Source: Uloborus plumipes
Lineage: Eukaryota > Arthropoda > Arachnida > Araneae > Uloboridae
Reading direction: 5' to 3'
Assembly: GCA_038373865.1 (NCBI GenBank)
Contig: JAXGGA010001185.1
Location: 62,001-126,000 of the forward strand
DNA: 64,000 nt
Part shown: positions 27,901 to 39,400 of the stretch, piece after piece
How the letters are laid out: every line of letters begins with the position of its first letter
Numbering within the stretch: position 1 is the stretch's first letter
The notes under the pieces: generated by a model
Told to the model about the DNA's origin: nothing
Databases searched by the model: none
Seen by the model: the letters and a program-made list of their open reading frames with translations, nothing else
Program-made: the position numbers and the translations under genes

Positions 27901-29930
27901 CTGCAGAAAAAATGTATAATATACCTAGGTCTACAATAAAAAACAAACTTAAAGGGATTCATTCAAAAATTGTAGGACCTGCAAGAATCTTTAGTGATGA
28001 AGAGGAGCATGTTTTCGAACAACATTTAATAAAAATGGCAGACTATGGGTTCCCTGTAATTGAATTGGAATTATATTTTTATACAATACAATATTTTTCC
28101 CTAAAATGAAGTTTGTTTCATTTATTCCTATTTCTCCCCATTTCATGGATGTTTTTGAATTAAAAGCAGGCAAAACAACAAACTAATATGTCTGGTGATA
28201 ATTTTATCTTGTCTAACTTTAGCCCAACCTATACTAATCACAGGTTTTATATGGTTTAAAAGTATGGGACAAAGTTTCCCCAAGTCAAGGCAACTTTGGC
28301 CCAAACATTAAAAAAATGCAGTATAATACTGCAAAATGATTGAGAGGTCTCAATATGGTTTTAACTTAATGATACAAGGTTTGTTTACACAGTAAGATGT
28401 ATTGAAAATTAATATAATCAATGTCAAAAGACATATTGCTGATAAAACTATTACAAATCTTTAGATTTGGGCCAATGTTACCCCAGCTGATGGTACTTGT
28501 TAAAAAAACTAAAACACACTCAACTTCTATATACAGGGTGACAAGAAACAACATGTGATAGAGAATTGATCTCAGAAAACTACTAAACAAAAGAAACAAA
28601 AGATGGACCTTCCAACAGGATTCCGCACATGCACACAGAGCTAAAGGCACTCTTGATTGGTGCAAGACACATTTCAGAACTTCATTGGAGCTCAAGAATT
28701 TCCACAGTATTCCCCAGATTTGAACCCAATGGATTATTCTGTTTGATCCATCTTGGAGACAAGAGTGTGTGCTAAACCTCATAAAACTTTGGCATCCCTA
28801 AAGAAATCTTTGCGCAAGGAATGGGATTAAATATCAGCAAGTTGCGGCCCATAGCCGAAAATTTTTTGACATGTTCAAAGCTCTGCATTAAGGCTAAAGG
28901 TAACCACTTTGAAAATGTTTATATTTATTAGACGAAACAATGCATTCACATTTATTTTGAAATTACGTCACAAAAGTTTCAACAGCATTAAAGTTACAAT
29001 GTAGCATGTGTGTCCAAGTTATTTCTTGTCACCCTGTATAGTAAAGATCCAATCTTCTTCATGGACGGACTTGACAGCCCTCTGAATCTTTTATTTTACT
29101 CTCCTTTTTGCCAGAGTATGTCAGTAAATCACTTTTAATGCTTTGAAAGCTTAACCAACGCAGTCAACCCACTTTAAGGGCTCCTGCAACTCTAACAAAA
29201 AAGGATTGAATCGAATACCATCGATTGTATCAGCCAATCATGCAGACAGAAAATTCCTTTGCCTACCCAGAAGGATATTTTCTTGCCGACAGACCAATCT
29301 GCTGTAAATGGCATCGAATGGTATGCACAGACACTGGATGATGCGTTACAAATGGAGTGTGCTGTGCTACGATTCATGATGTGACTAACTGATCCGTCAC
29401 TACCATGTGCACAATGCGCGTATCATCACGTGAAGTGGTGCCCCAAGGTGGATGTGATTCACCATGTCGGTCCGGCGTACCCTAATGCATCCAGCGATCA
29501 CATATCCACATTACAGTTGTTTACTTTCGTCTAACACGAGTGTCATAATTTCGGTAGGCCACTATCCTTCCTCTGTCGAACTCGAATACTTGATCAAAAG
29601 ATGATCGGTGTTTCGTACGATGCGTAATTAATCGTTTTTTTGAAAAAATCACAAGAAAAACGCAATTGGCGAGCTTAAAATCGCCCAAATCTCCAAGCCT
29701 TAAATACCTTTCAAGGTGGCGCCACAGGCACGCATGATGTGCATCTGCGCTTAAATTCTAATCATTTGCATATCTCACCTCCACTAATGCATGTTGTAAA
29801 TTTCATATAGTTAGCATGCTTCCTTCAAGATGTTGCATTTACGGTGGCCAGCAGTGTACCTCCTTCTTAATTTTCGGACATTTGTTATTCTTCATGAATT
29901 TTTGTTCCATTAATCTTGTTTTATCATGTC

Positions 29931-29988
<58 letters not shown>

Positions 29989-32900
29989 TAAATATATATA
30001 CACTGCTTGACAATTGCTAAGGAGCAATTACATTTATTAAAATAATTCGGAACAAGCATTGATTGAAGAAACAGAACTAATCACATATTAAATATAAAGA
30101 ACCCAGACAGCACGAAACGTCCAATGGACGTCCATTTTATGTCCTAAACGTCCGAATCTGGTCCGATGTCAAAATCCATGAAATTTGGTGATCCTTAGAT
30201 GCGCCTCACAGGACATCCCACGGACTTTTTTTTTTAGGTCTAAGGATGACCAAAAGTGATCCGCATCCTTTCAGGACGTACCACGGACTTTTTTTCCAGA
30301 TATCCTGGGAACTTATCTCTAAGATGTCCCAAGTCTCAACAAAATCAATTGTTTTTAGGACATTATTTTCAAGTTGTAGGGAAAATTTTATTTTTTATTT
30401 TCTCAATGAAATTTACTACAAATGACAGTAAACTACGATGCACAAAACTTATACGAAGCATGAAAATAATATTTAAACTAATTAAACATAAAAATATGCT
30501 ACAAATTTTTAAAGGAAAAAATTCCTTGAAAAAATACAATTTTTTTAAATTTTACAATTAAATATGAAATGGGAAGCTCAAAGTAGCTCTACGACTAATT
30601 TTAAAAACCAAATAAATACAAAACAAGCTTGTGTTTGCCCGAAATATTTTTTTTAATTATGTCATGGTGTACTGTAAAATTCGATGACATGAGGTCATCC
30701 TAAGGAGCATCACATAGGACGTCCCAAGTACAAATTTTATTATTGTCCTCCGGATAGCCTGAAGTAAACTGCAACATTTCAGGACGTACGAAGGACTTTA
30801 TTTTCTGACATCCTGCTGTCTTCATTCTTAGGATGCCCTGAAAATGAATCAAATCATTCGATTATAGGACTTACTTATTTAACTTCGAAAGTTCTTATTT
30901 TGAGTGAAAGTGGTGAGTACGAAGTGAATTTTTTTTCCATATTCATCTATGAAATTTTTGGACTTCTAATTTACTTTTTTCTAAATGGAAAAGTGGGCGA
31001 TTTGTTCCAAAGAACTTGGATTTTTTTAAAAGTAAATTTGAAATATTTAACTACTATAAAACCGAGAAATGATTACATAAAAATTGAAGTATTTTCGAAG
31101 TATATTAATAAACAAAAAAGTAGAAGAACATTTTAAGAGTCAAAAATGATTTAGTTCGAATTTTTGTGTGTGGAAATGGACATACATTTTTAAAACGTTC
31201 ATGATAGTCAAAATTCTTGCAAATTTTGATAGAGGTCAAAATTAAAGAAAAAAGTTTTGCCAAAAATGCTCTCCTTCTCTCAAATTTAAAACATCAAAAT
31301 TTGAACTTGATTTATTAAAGTTTATACTAGGATAATGACCTGATATTATACACTACAGTATATCCTGAAGAATTTTTTTTTTAAATAATGATTGTTTTAA
31401 GCTTTTTTTCTTCCTTTTCTTTTTAAATTCATTATAAAATGTAAAATATAATTCTACTGACTTTTTCTTTTCTCTTTAAACCTCTAAAATTAAAATTTTA
31501 GCTTTAAATTATTATAAAAATAAACTATAGACGATTTTTTTTTAAAAAATTGACATATTTTAATTGTAAAAGAAATAAAAATAAAAATAAGTAAATACAC
31601 AATTTTCTGTTATAAGCACACACATTTGAAATTTGTTATTATCATTCTTAAATAGTTTACTTTAGGGCAAAAATACGGTTTTTTTTTTTTTTTTCAAATA
31701 TATTTGATTGTATTAGTATTACTTAACCCTTTGAAGCAGAAATGGGACACCGGTGTCCCAGAGAACGAAACACTGATTTCCCATGAATATTTTACCTTTT
31801 ACGAAGAAAGGAACATGGCTGTCCTATGCTACATTACATAACCAGAAAATTCTTAACATGCTAAGGATAATATTTTCCTCTTATTTTGATTTAAATTAGT
31901 ACAAAATAACTGACAAAGTATGATGAAAACGTTGATAAAAATTCTGCGTTAAAGGGTTAAAAATCGTTCACTGAAGCAATATTTTTTATTATTAAAACTA
32001 ACAATAGTTCTGAAATAGTTTTTCAAAACAATAGTTTTTCGCACCGAGGTTGAAGAAATGCCCTAATGCCGAAAAGATAGCTAACATTATTTTTTTATTT
32101 CTGAAATCAAAAGGGCTTTTTTAATTCCAAAAAGATTGAAATTATTACACTATACCACCGACAAAGTGGTATGGTGGTTAAGACGCTGGCCTCTTACGCC
32201 CAAAGGCGCGGGTTCGAGCCCGGCTCCAGTCGGTGGATTTTCATGATGCAGAAAATGTAAAAGAATGTGCGGCATGTAAAAGATCCCTCGAGTACTTGTA
32301 GACAGCCAAATTATTAATGAAATAATAAGTTGAACACTTGATGTATAGTCCGTCTAATGTTCTAAAGAGAACCAAAATTTGAACGGCTATAGTTCGTAGG
32401 ACGTCTTTTGTTCATTTTAATTAGTTCATGTAACGTTCGAAGGACCATCCACATAAAGCTTGGTCCTAGACATAGCCAATAAAAGAACGCCTGACATCAT
32501 TTTAATAACCTGGGGATAATGTTTTCTGAACGTCCTGAGGAGCACGAAATGCTTAAGTCCTCGGGATGGCTGCTGACAACACAGGGACCAACTGGGGAAG
32601 CACACTTCGCGGACATTGAACGTTCCCTAGGCTGTCCCTCGATCACCGCGGGATGAAATTCAAACGTCCTAAGGATGAGTTAATATTTTGAGTTAGTCCT
32701 GAAATGATATTTCTAGGACGTCCAAAGGACAAAGTAGTGCTGTTTGGGAAGGGGGTGAGCTGGTCGGTCCGCGTCTTGCCCCTGGATAGCTGTTTTAATT
32801 AACAGTGAACTGAACGCCAGCGCTTATCTCCGTGTGGTGGTGACCGGAGTATAAGAATAGTCCCAACGTAGCTCATGCGTGTCGTAGGAGGCGACTAAAA

Positions 32901-35900
32901 TGGGCACCCAATCCAAGGTGTGAGGCATCGTGCTGATGGATGGATGGCATCTGGGTTGTATGATGTCTCAAGCGGTCCCCTCGAGGAACCAGGCGAAACC
33001 TCGTTGTATCCAGCCTTGCACTCGTACAGGGAGGCTATGCGAGTGTGGACCTTTTTCTACCTCCCAGTTCTCTGGTTTTTTATGGATATTTCAAACTCAA
33101 AAACAAATAAAAACGAAAACAATGAAAATAAAACAACTGAAAAAAATGAAGGTTTGGGTTCTTCCTCTGAAGGTACCCGACTAGCCAGTGAAACAGTTCC
33201 TATGGAGCTTTATCCTGGCACAAAAGAGAAAACCAGCAACCCTGCTGCTGGAGGAGGTAAGGGTGCAAGCTTGCTACCCACTGACTCTGCAGTAGGGGTG
33301 CAGGCAGCACTCACAAAATCACAAAAACGCAACAAATGCAGGCATGCAGGAGAAAAGGAAGCTGTTACAGGAGGTGAAAACCCATGGGCCAGCTATTCCT
33401 GAGAAGGTAGGAGGAACTAAACGGCTTCGGTCGGAGGTTTCAACTCCTTCCCCTGCACAAACGTCTACATCTAAAAGAGTGAGGACTAGTCATCCGCAAT
33501 CCTATGCTCAAGTGGCGAGTATGTTTAAGATGGCTGTTGTGAGAGAAACCTTTCCTTCGGATAGGCTATCAAATGACGACCTCGATCATATTCAGATGGA
33601 AATCCTCAAGAGGATCGACCTGATTCCCTCTGGAGATAACATGCCAAAAATTCAGAAGGCTGTTGCTCATGCTGGTACTCTTATTGTCTTTTGCGATGAT
33701 GTAGAAACCACTGAGTGGCTAAAAGCTATCCTACATGGCAATGAAGAAGTTGTTGGTGGCCCTGCACTCAAAGTACTGAAGGCTAGTGAGCTACCTAAAC
33801 CAATCAAAGTGGCATTTAAAACAAAAGATGTGTACACCAAAGAAGCTGAACTATTGCTTAGGCGGATCAATCGGATAAACCCGGAGTTGAAGTCTGAAGA
33901 GTGGCGGTTTATCCACAAGGCGGAGGAGCCACACTCCATAAGATGGATCTTTGAGGTTGACCGAGAGGCTGCTGAAGCAATTAGAAAGGCCGACTTTGGA
34001 ACGTACACAGGACTTGATCGTGGAACATTCAAAATCCTGAGTGATCCTAATATCAAAACCAAAGAAGCCCAAGCTGAGGCGCCAATCCAGATAACTGAGC
34101 AGTGTTCCCCTTCCAAAGAGAAAACCTCTCAGGTAAGTGACTCAGAGAGAGATTATGTTGTTCTTTCTCTTGGGGGTTTAGAAATTGATTCTGACTCTGA
34201 GACTCTGCTAGCTGCCTCACTTCCTCAAGAGGAGAGTCGGTCTGAGTCCAAGGAATTTGTGGCTGTTGAACCCACTTAAATAAGGTGGGGGCCCATCCTC
34301 TTCTCTGTTCTTTTTATGGATCTGAACATTAAAGTAGCCCAAATCAATCTTCACCATAGTCGTGCTGCTTCTGCTCTGATGAGTACGAGGATGACTAGAG
34401 GTGACTTTGATATTGCGTTAATTCAGGAACCCTGGACCGGAAAGGGTAAAATCTAAGGTCTAGGTGTAAAGGATCATAAATTGCATTATGATATTACCAG
34501 TGCAAGGCCTAGGGCGTGCATTATTACTAGCACCAGGTTGAATGCTCTCAACCTCATTAAGCACCTGGATGGTGATAATGTAGCCATCAGGGTCAGTTAC
34601 GAGAATGCAGGACATAAAGAAGAAATTATTTTTATGTCTGCCTATTTACCCTTTGAAAAAAAGGAGCCCCTCTCTGAGAACATGAAAGGTCTCATTGAGA
34701 GCTGCAAAAGTAATAATGAAAAATTTATCATCGGTTGTGATGCTAATGCTCACAATATTGTTTGGGGTAGTTCTGACTGCAACAGACGTGGTGATAACTT
34801 ATTGGAAGACATTTTAATGTATGATTTATGTCTTCTCAATAGAGGCAATGAACCAACTTTTGTTATATCCAATAGAAAGGAAGTTATTGACCTTACAATC
34901 TGCAATAATTCTTGCTTTGATCAGGTAAAGGATTGGAAGGTGTCTAATGAAATAACTCTATCTGACCACCGTCTAATCACTTTCTCTGTTACAGGTCTGA
35001 AGAGACTTAACTTTCTTTTTAGGAATCCCAGGAATACTAACTGGGAATCCTACAAGCAGGATGTAGAAAGGTGCATGGATGGTCTATCTAGTAAGTTTAA
35101 TTCTATTTTAGATTTGGAGCTTACTGTTGGCCAATTGCAAAGGGCCATTCTCCTGTCTTACCACCAAAACTGTAAGACTTCTGCTGCTGACTCACCCAGG
35201 TCAGTCCCCTGGTGGTCTAAAGAGATCAGTAACTTACGTAGTAAGTGTAGAAAGCTTTTTAATAGAGCCAAGAAAAATGGTGACTGGGAAACTTACAAGA
35301 GTTCCCTCACTAAGTACAATAAGGCTATCAGAGATGCTAAATATGCATCCTGGAAGCTGTTTTGTGATAATGTTAAAGATGTTCCTGCTACAGCTAGGAT
35401 AACTAAATTCCTGGCCAAAGACAGGTACAGTGGTTTAAATACTCTTAAACGGCCTGATGGTAGCTTTACTGATTCGGGAAGAGATACCTTAGAAGAAATG
35501 CTGATGGTTCACTTCCCAGGTTCCAATGTTATTGATGGCCCGCTCCCATTAATCACCTTGCCTAAAACTAGGTGTAACAAAAGCAAATGGGAATGTGCTA
35601 AAAGTATCATTACTTATGAGAGGGTTTTATGGGCAGTTAACTCATTTAAGCCCTTTAAAGCTCCTGGTATGGATAGCATAGTTCCTGCCTTTATTCAAAA
35701 GGGAATAAAGGTTCTTGCCCCTATACTTTGTAGAATTTTTAGAGCATGCATTGCTTTTGGGCATGTACCAACTGCCTGGAGGCAGACCAAGGTTATATTT
35801 ATACCAAAAGTGGGAAAAGATAACTATTATGAGGCTAAGTCCTTTAGACCTATTAGTCTCACATCTTTTTTATTAAATGCTTTAGAAAAGCTAATTGATA

Positions 35901-38900
35901 GGCATATTAGAGAGACTGCATTGAAAGTCTCTCCTCTCTCTCCATCTCAACATGCCTACCAGCCGGGCAAGTCTACTGAAACTGCCCTGTACAGTCTTTC
36001 CTTTGTGTTGGAAAAGTCATTTAAGGACAAGGAAGTAGCCCTTGCTGTCTTCCTTGATATTGAAGGGGCTTTTGATAAAGTTCCTGTAACTACTATTCTG
36101 AAGGCCCTTAAAAGGAAAGGCATTGACATAACTATTATTAACTGGATAGAAAATCTGTTATGTTGTAGGTTTGTTAATGCTGCTCTTAGCGGTGCAGATC
36201 TTACTGTTCACGTGAATGCTGGATGCCCGCAAGGTGGTGTTCTCTCACCTATCCTCTGGTGTCTAGTTGTTGATTCACTGCTTGAAAGCATTACTACTTC
36301 TGGCCTTGCCTGCATCGGCTATGCTGATGATGTTGTTATTGTGGCCAGAGGTAAGTTCATCGACACTGTCTCTTCCATCTTATCACAAGGATTAAAATGT
36401 GTGGAAAAATGGTGTCATACTGAAGGTCTTGCTGTAAACCGTCAAAAGACTACTATGGTTGCTTTTACATCTAAGAGAGCAATTCAGGTAGTTAATATCA
36501 ATTTCTTTGGGCAGACTCTCAGCTGCTCTTATGAAGTTAAGTATCTTGGAGTGTACTTTGACTCCAAGATGAACTGGAAAAAGCACTTTACTTACAGCCT
36601 GTCTAAGGCTAGTAAAGTCTTTTGGTCCTGTAAAAGGGCTATTGGTGGAACCTGGGGGCTTAGTCCTAGGGCTGTCCACTGGATCTATAAGATGGTCATC
36701 TGTCCCATCATTACATACGGGTCCATTGTTTGGTGGTCAAGAACCAACATGGACGTTGCAAAAACAGAATTAAACAAGCTACAGAGGATGGTCTGTATAG
36801 CCATGACTGGAAGTATCAGGACCACACCCACTGCAGCACTGGAACTACTCTTGGGCTTACGTCCCCTTCATATGCAAATTGAAGCAGAAGCTTTTCTGTG
36901 CATGGAGAGGCTAAAGCATTTAGGTCTCTGGAAGTCCTATTCTGGGTATCTTTCCTGGAAGAATTTTGATGAGGATATACTTGGACATCCTCTTTCTGGC
37001 TTGCCTAGCGATTATATGCTTAGCAAATATGCTTTTGACAGGCCTTATGAAGTGATTTTTCCCTCTCGGTGTGACTGGAGAGATGTTCCCTTATGTCACA
37101 ATAAGATTTGCACTCTCTGGTACACCGATGGTTCTAAAATGAACGAGAGCACTGGGTCTGGGGTGTTCTGTCCTAGCGATGGCATTGAATACTCATGCCC
37201 CCTGGGTAGATTCACCTCTGTCTTTCAAGCTGAGATTTTCGCCATCTTGATGTGCTGCATTATTTGCTTGAACCGGGGCTACAGGGGAAAATGTGTTCAC
37301 ATCTGCTCTGATAGTCAAGCTGCTTTAAAGGCATTAAATAAAGCTGTCATGACATCCCACATTGTCTGGGAATGCTATAACATGCTTTGCACTCTTGCAG
37401 AGATGAATAAAATCACCCTCTGCTGGGTACCTGGGCACTCAGGTGTGGAAGGTAATGAAATGGCTGATCATCTTGCTAGAAAAGGTTCTGATACACTTTT
37501 TGTTGGCCCCGAGCCAGCTATTGGAGTTTCAAAGAATTTTATTAGAACTGCTGTTTTTGATATCCTGAAGAAAAAACAGTACCATAACTGGCGCAATATG
37601 CACGGACAGCGTCAGGCAAAAGAACTTAATAGAGGTTGCCCTAGTATCAGGGCAAAAGAACTCTTAAGTCTGAATAGGAATAGTGTTAGGAAGGCTATTG
37701 GTCTTCTTACTGGTCATTGTACTTTAAAACGGCACCTTACTATTATGGGTATTACTAATGATCCTAATTGTAGGGGCTGCCTTGTTCATGAGGAGACTGC
37801 TACACACATTTTGTGTGATTGTGAAGTGTACTCTGCCTATAGGTTTGAACACCTGGGTCGTCACTAGCTCGAACCTTGGGAGATTCATGATATTCCCATT
37901 AGGTGTTTGTTGAACTTTGCTTCAGCTACTGGTCTGTTTTAAGACTTTTGTTTGGGGTTAAGTACAATAGACATCTGGTCGCAGTGCTTGGCTTTGTTAA
38001 GCCCCCCTCTCTTTCATTTCATTTCAAATATAAAGAAAATTGCCCTTATTAGAGGGCAAAATGGTACAAATATTGATGCATCGATTAAGTAAAAACTTAA
38101 AAATAAAAAAATCCTCCTGGGATGATTTTCAAACAGTCACAAAAAAATTGACTTTTAGGTCAGAATGATGCAGACATGATTACCTCAGTGCGATGTGTGA
38201 TTACCACGGACACTAATGCGCATTTTGCATATATTCTCCATTCTCTCCACTAATCTATTGGGGGTCCCTTGGAGGTTACAGCCCCACTCCTCTCTCATGG
38301 TGGTTTTGCGCTCTTGCACTGCTTGGGTAGGAATGGTTCTTTGTGAAACACGTCTGCTAAGAGCATCCCAGGCATGCTTAATAGGATTTAGGTTGGGAGA
38401 GTAAGTAGGCCACTGCATACGGGGCATATTTTCACTTTGCAGTATATCCATGACCTCAACACTTCTGCGTAGCGGTGCAATATCATCAATAAACAGAAAG
38501 TCAGGACAAACCGTAACGGTTAAAAGACAAAAGTGTTCCAGTTTAATCTTTGTACAGTACCATTAAAATATAATGCATTCTTGTTCAAAGATGAGAAGAG
38601 GTGTTTCGCATTGTACATAATACCTGCCCACATCATCATGCCTGGGCTGTACCGAACAGGTTTACAAAAAAAAATTTGGGCATAATATGTTCCACGCTCT
38701 CTCCACAACAGTTGGTGGCTAGAATTACTTGTCACACTGAAACAAGATTCGTTGGAGAACATGACTGTAGACCAATTTTTGGCGATCCCAACCAACATGT
38801 TCTTCACAAGCATAATCTCTCTCAATAATGGCTTGGTGGAAGTCCGATGCAATGTAAGGGCTTCCATGCATATGAACCAGCTTTATTCAATCACCGTGAG

Positions 38901-39330
38901 ATGGTCATTGCAGAAACATGTGCACGGGTAGCGGTTGCAAAGTTAGCAGTTTTCTGTCTAGGAATGAAATTTCTATTCCTGTTTGTCACCAGGGCTGCAT
39001 AATTACCCTTTGAAGGCGTTGTGCGCCTACCACATCCTCTGGCTTGTTTTCGCAAAGCATTTCCACCTTAAGCGGCCTACTTCAATCACGAAATGACACA
39101 TCTTGTTACACCTATTGCAGCGGGTACAGTGATGACACTTTGACCAGATTCCAGTTGTCCAACTGTTGACCCATGATCGTAGGTACTCAAATGATGCCTT
39201 GCTGACATTTCACTTTTAATTATTACAAGATCCAAGCAGAATTTCAGAGAAAAAACTTTTTCAATATTCAGCGCTTTTTTGTCAAACATCAAAACAGCGT
39301 GAATTTTCATGCAAATCATAAGTTGGACTA

Positions 39331-39400
<70 letters not shown>

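Larger units (their letters stand above)
27223..28486 (+). mobile_element. Pogo-like element fragment with GGGGTAAC repeats
   Basis: The outer ends TTGGGGTAAGATTGGCCC and GGGCCAATGTTACCCCAG are inverted copies. A short transposase piece lies between. Further copies of the motif occur inside, including a perfect 19-bp inverted pair at 27616-27634 and 27645-27663. A TA target duplication is not evident. Confidence 0.6.
30102..32748. mobile_element. 2.6-kb TIR element with GGACGTCC motif arrays
   Basis: The left terminus CCCAGACAGCAC and right terminus GTGCTGTTTGGG are inverted copies. Within about 750 bp of the left end and 350 bp of the right end the hexamer GGACGT or its complement recurs, often as GGACGTCC or GGACGTACNANGGAC. 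I recognise no transposase. The middle carries a TTAA-flanked MITE and a tRNA-derived SINE, so only the ends are original. Confidence 0.6.
32751..38030 (+). mobile_element. LOA-type non-LTR retrotransposon, nearly full length
   Basis: A GC-richer 5' leader (32751-33080, containing GTCGTAGGAGGCGACTAAAA) is followed by ORF1, ORF2 with endonuclease, reverse transcriptase and RNase H, and a short 3' tail rich in TTTCATTTCATTTC ending near 38030. Order and domain set fit the LOA/I group. Only three coding lesions are evident. Its base composition is clearly richer in G+C than the surrounding intron. The left edge abuts the 30102-32748 element. No clear target duplication was found. Confidence 0.85.

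Noticed and set aside
28366..28782. 138-codon minus-strand open frame
   Set aside because: It is the antisense of the mariner transposase remnant plus flanking intron. The real signal is on the plus strand.
29839..30027. Coding regions over TA repeats here and at 39086-39415 and 42987-43319
   Set aside because: The IYIYIY proteins are translations of microsatellites. Only the flanking transposon parts are meaningful.
32157..32232. Functional tRNA gene
   Set aside because: Promoter boxes are present, but the cloverleaf is imperfect, the anticodon stem is poor, and the sequence runs on into a SINE body without a terminator.
33667..34116. 149-codon minus-strand open frame
   Set aside because: It is antisense to LOA ORF1, which has a recognisable product and correct position before ORF2.
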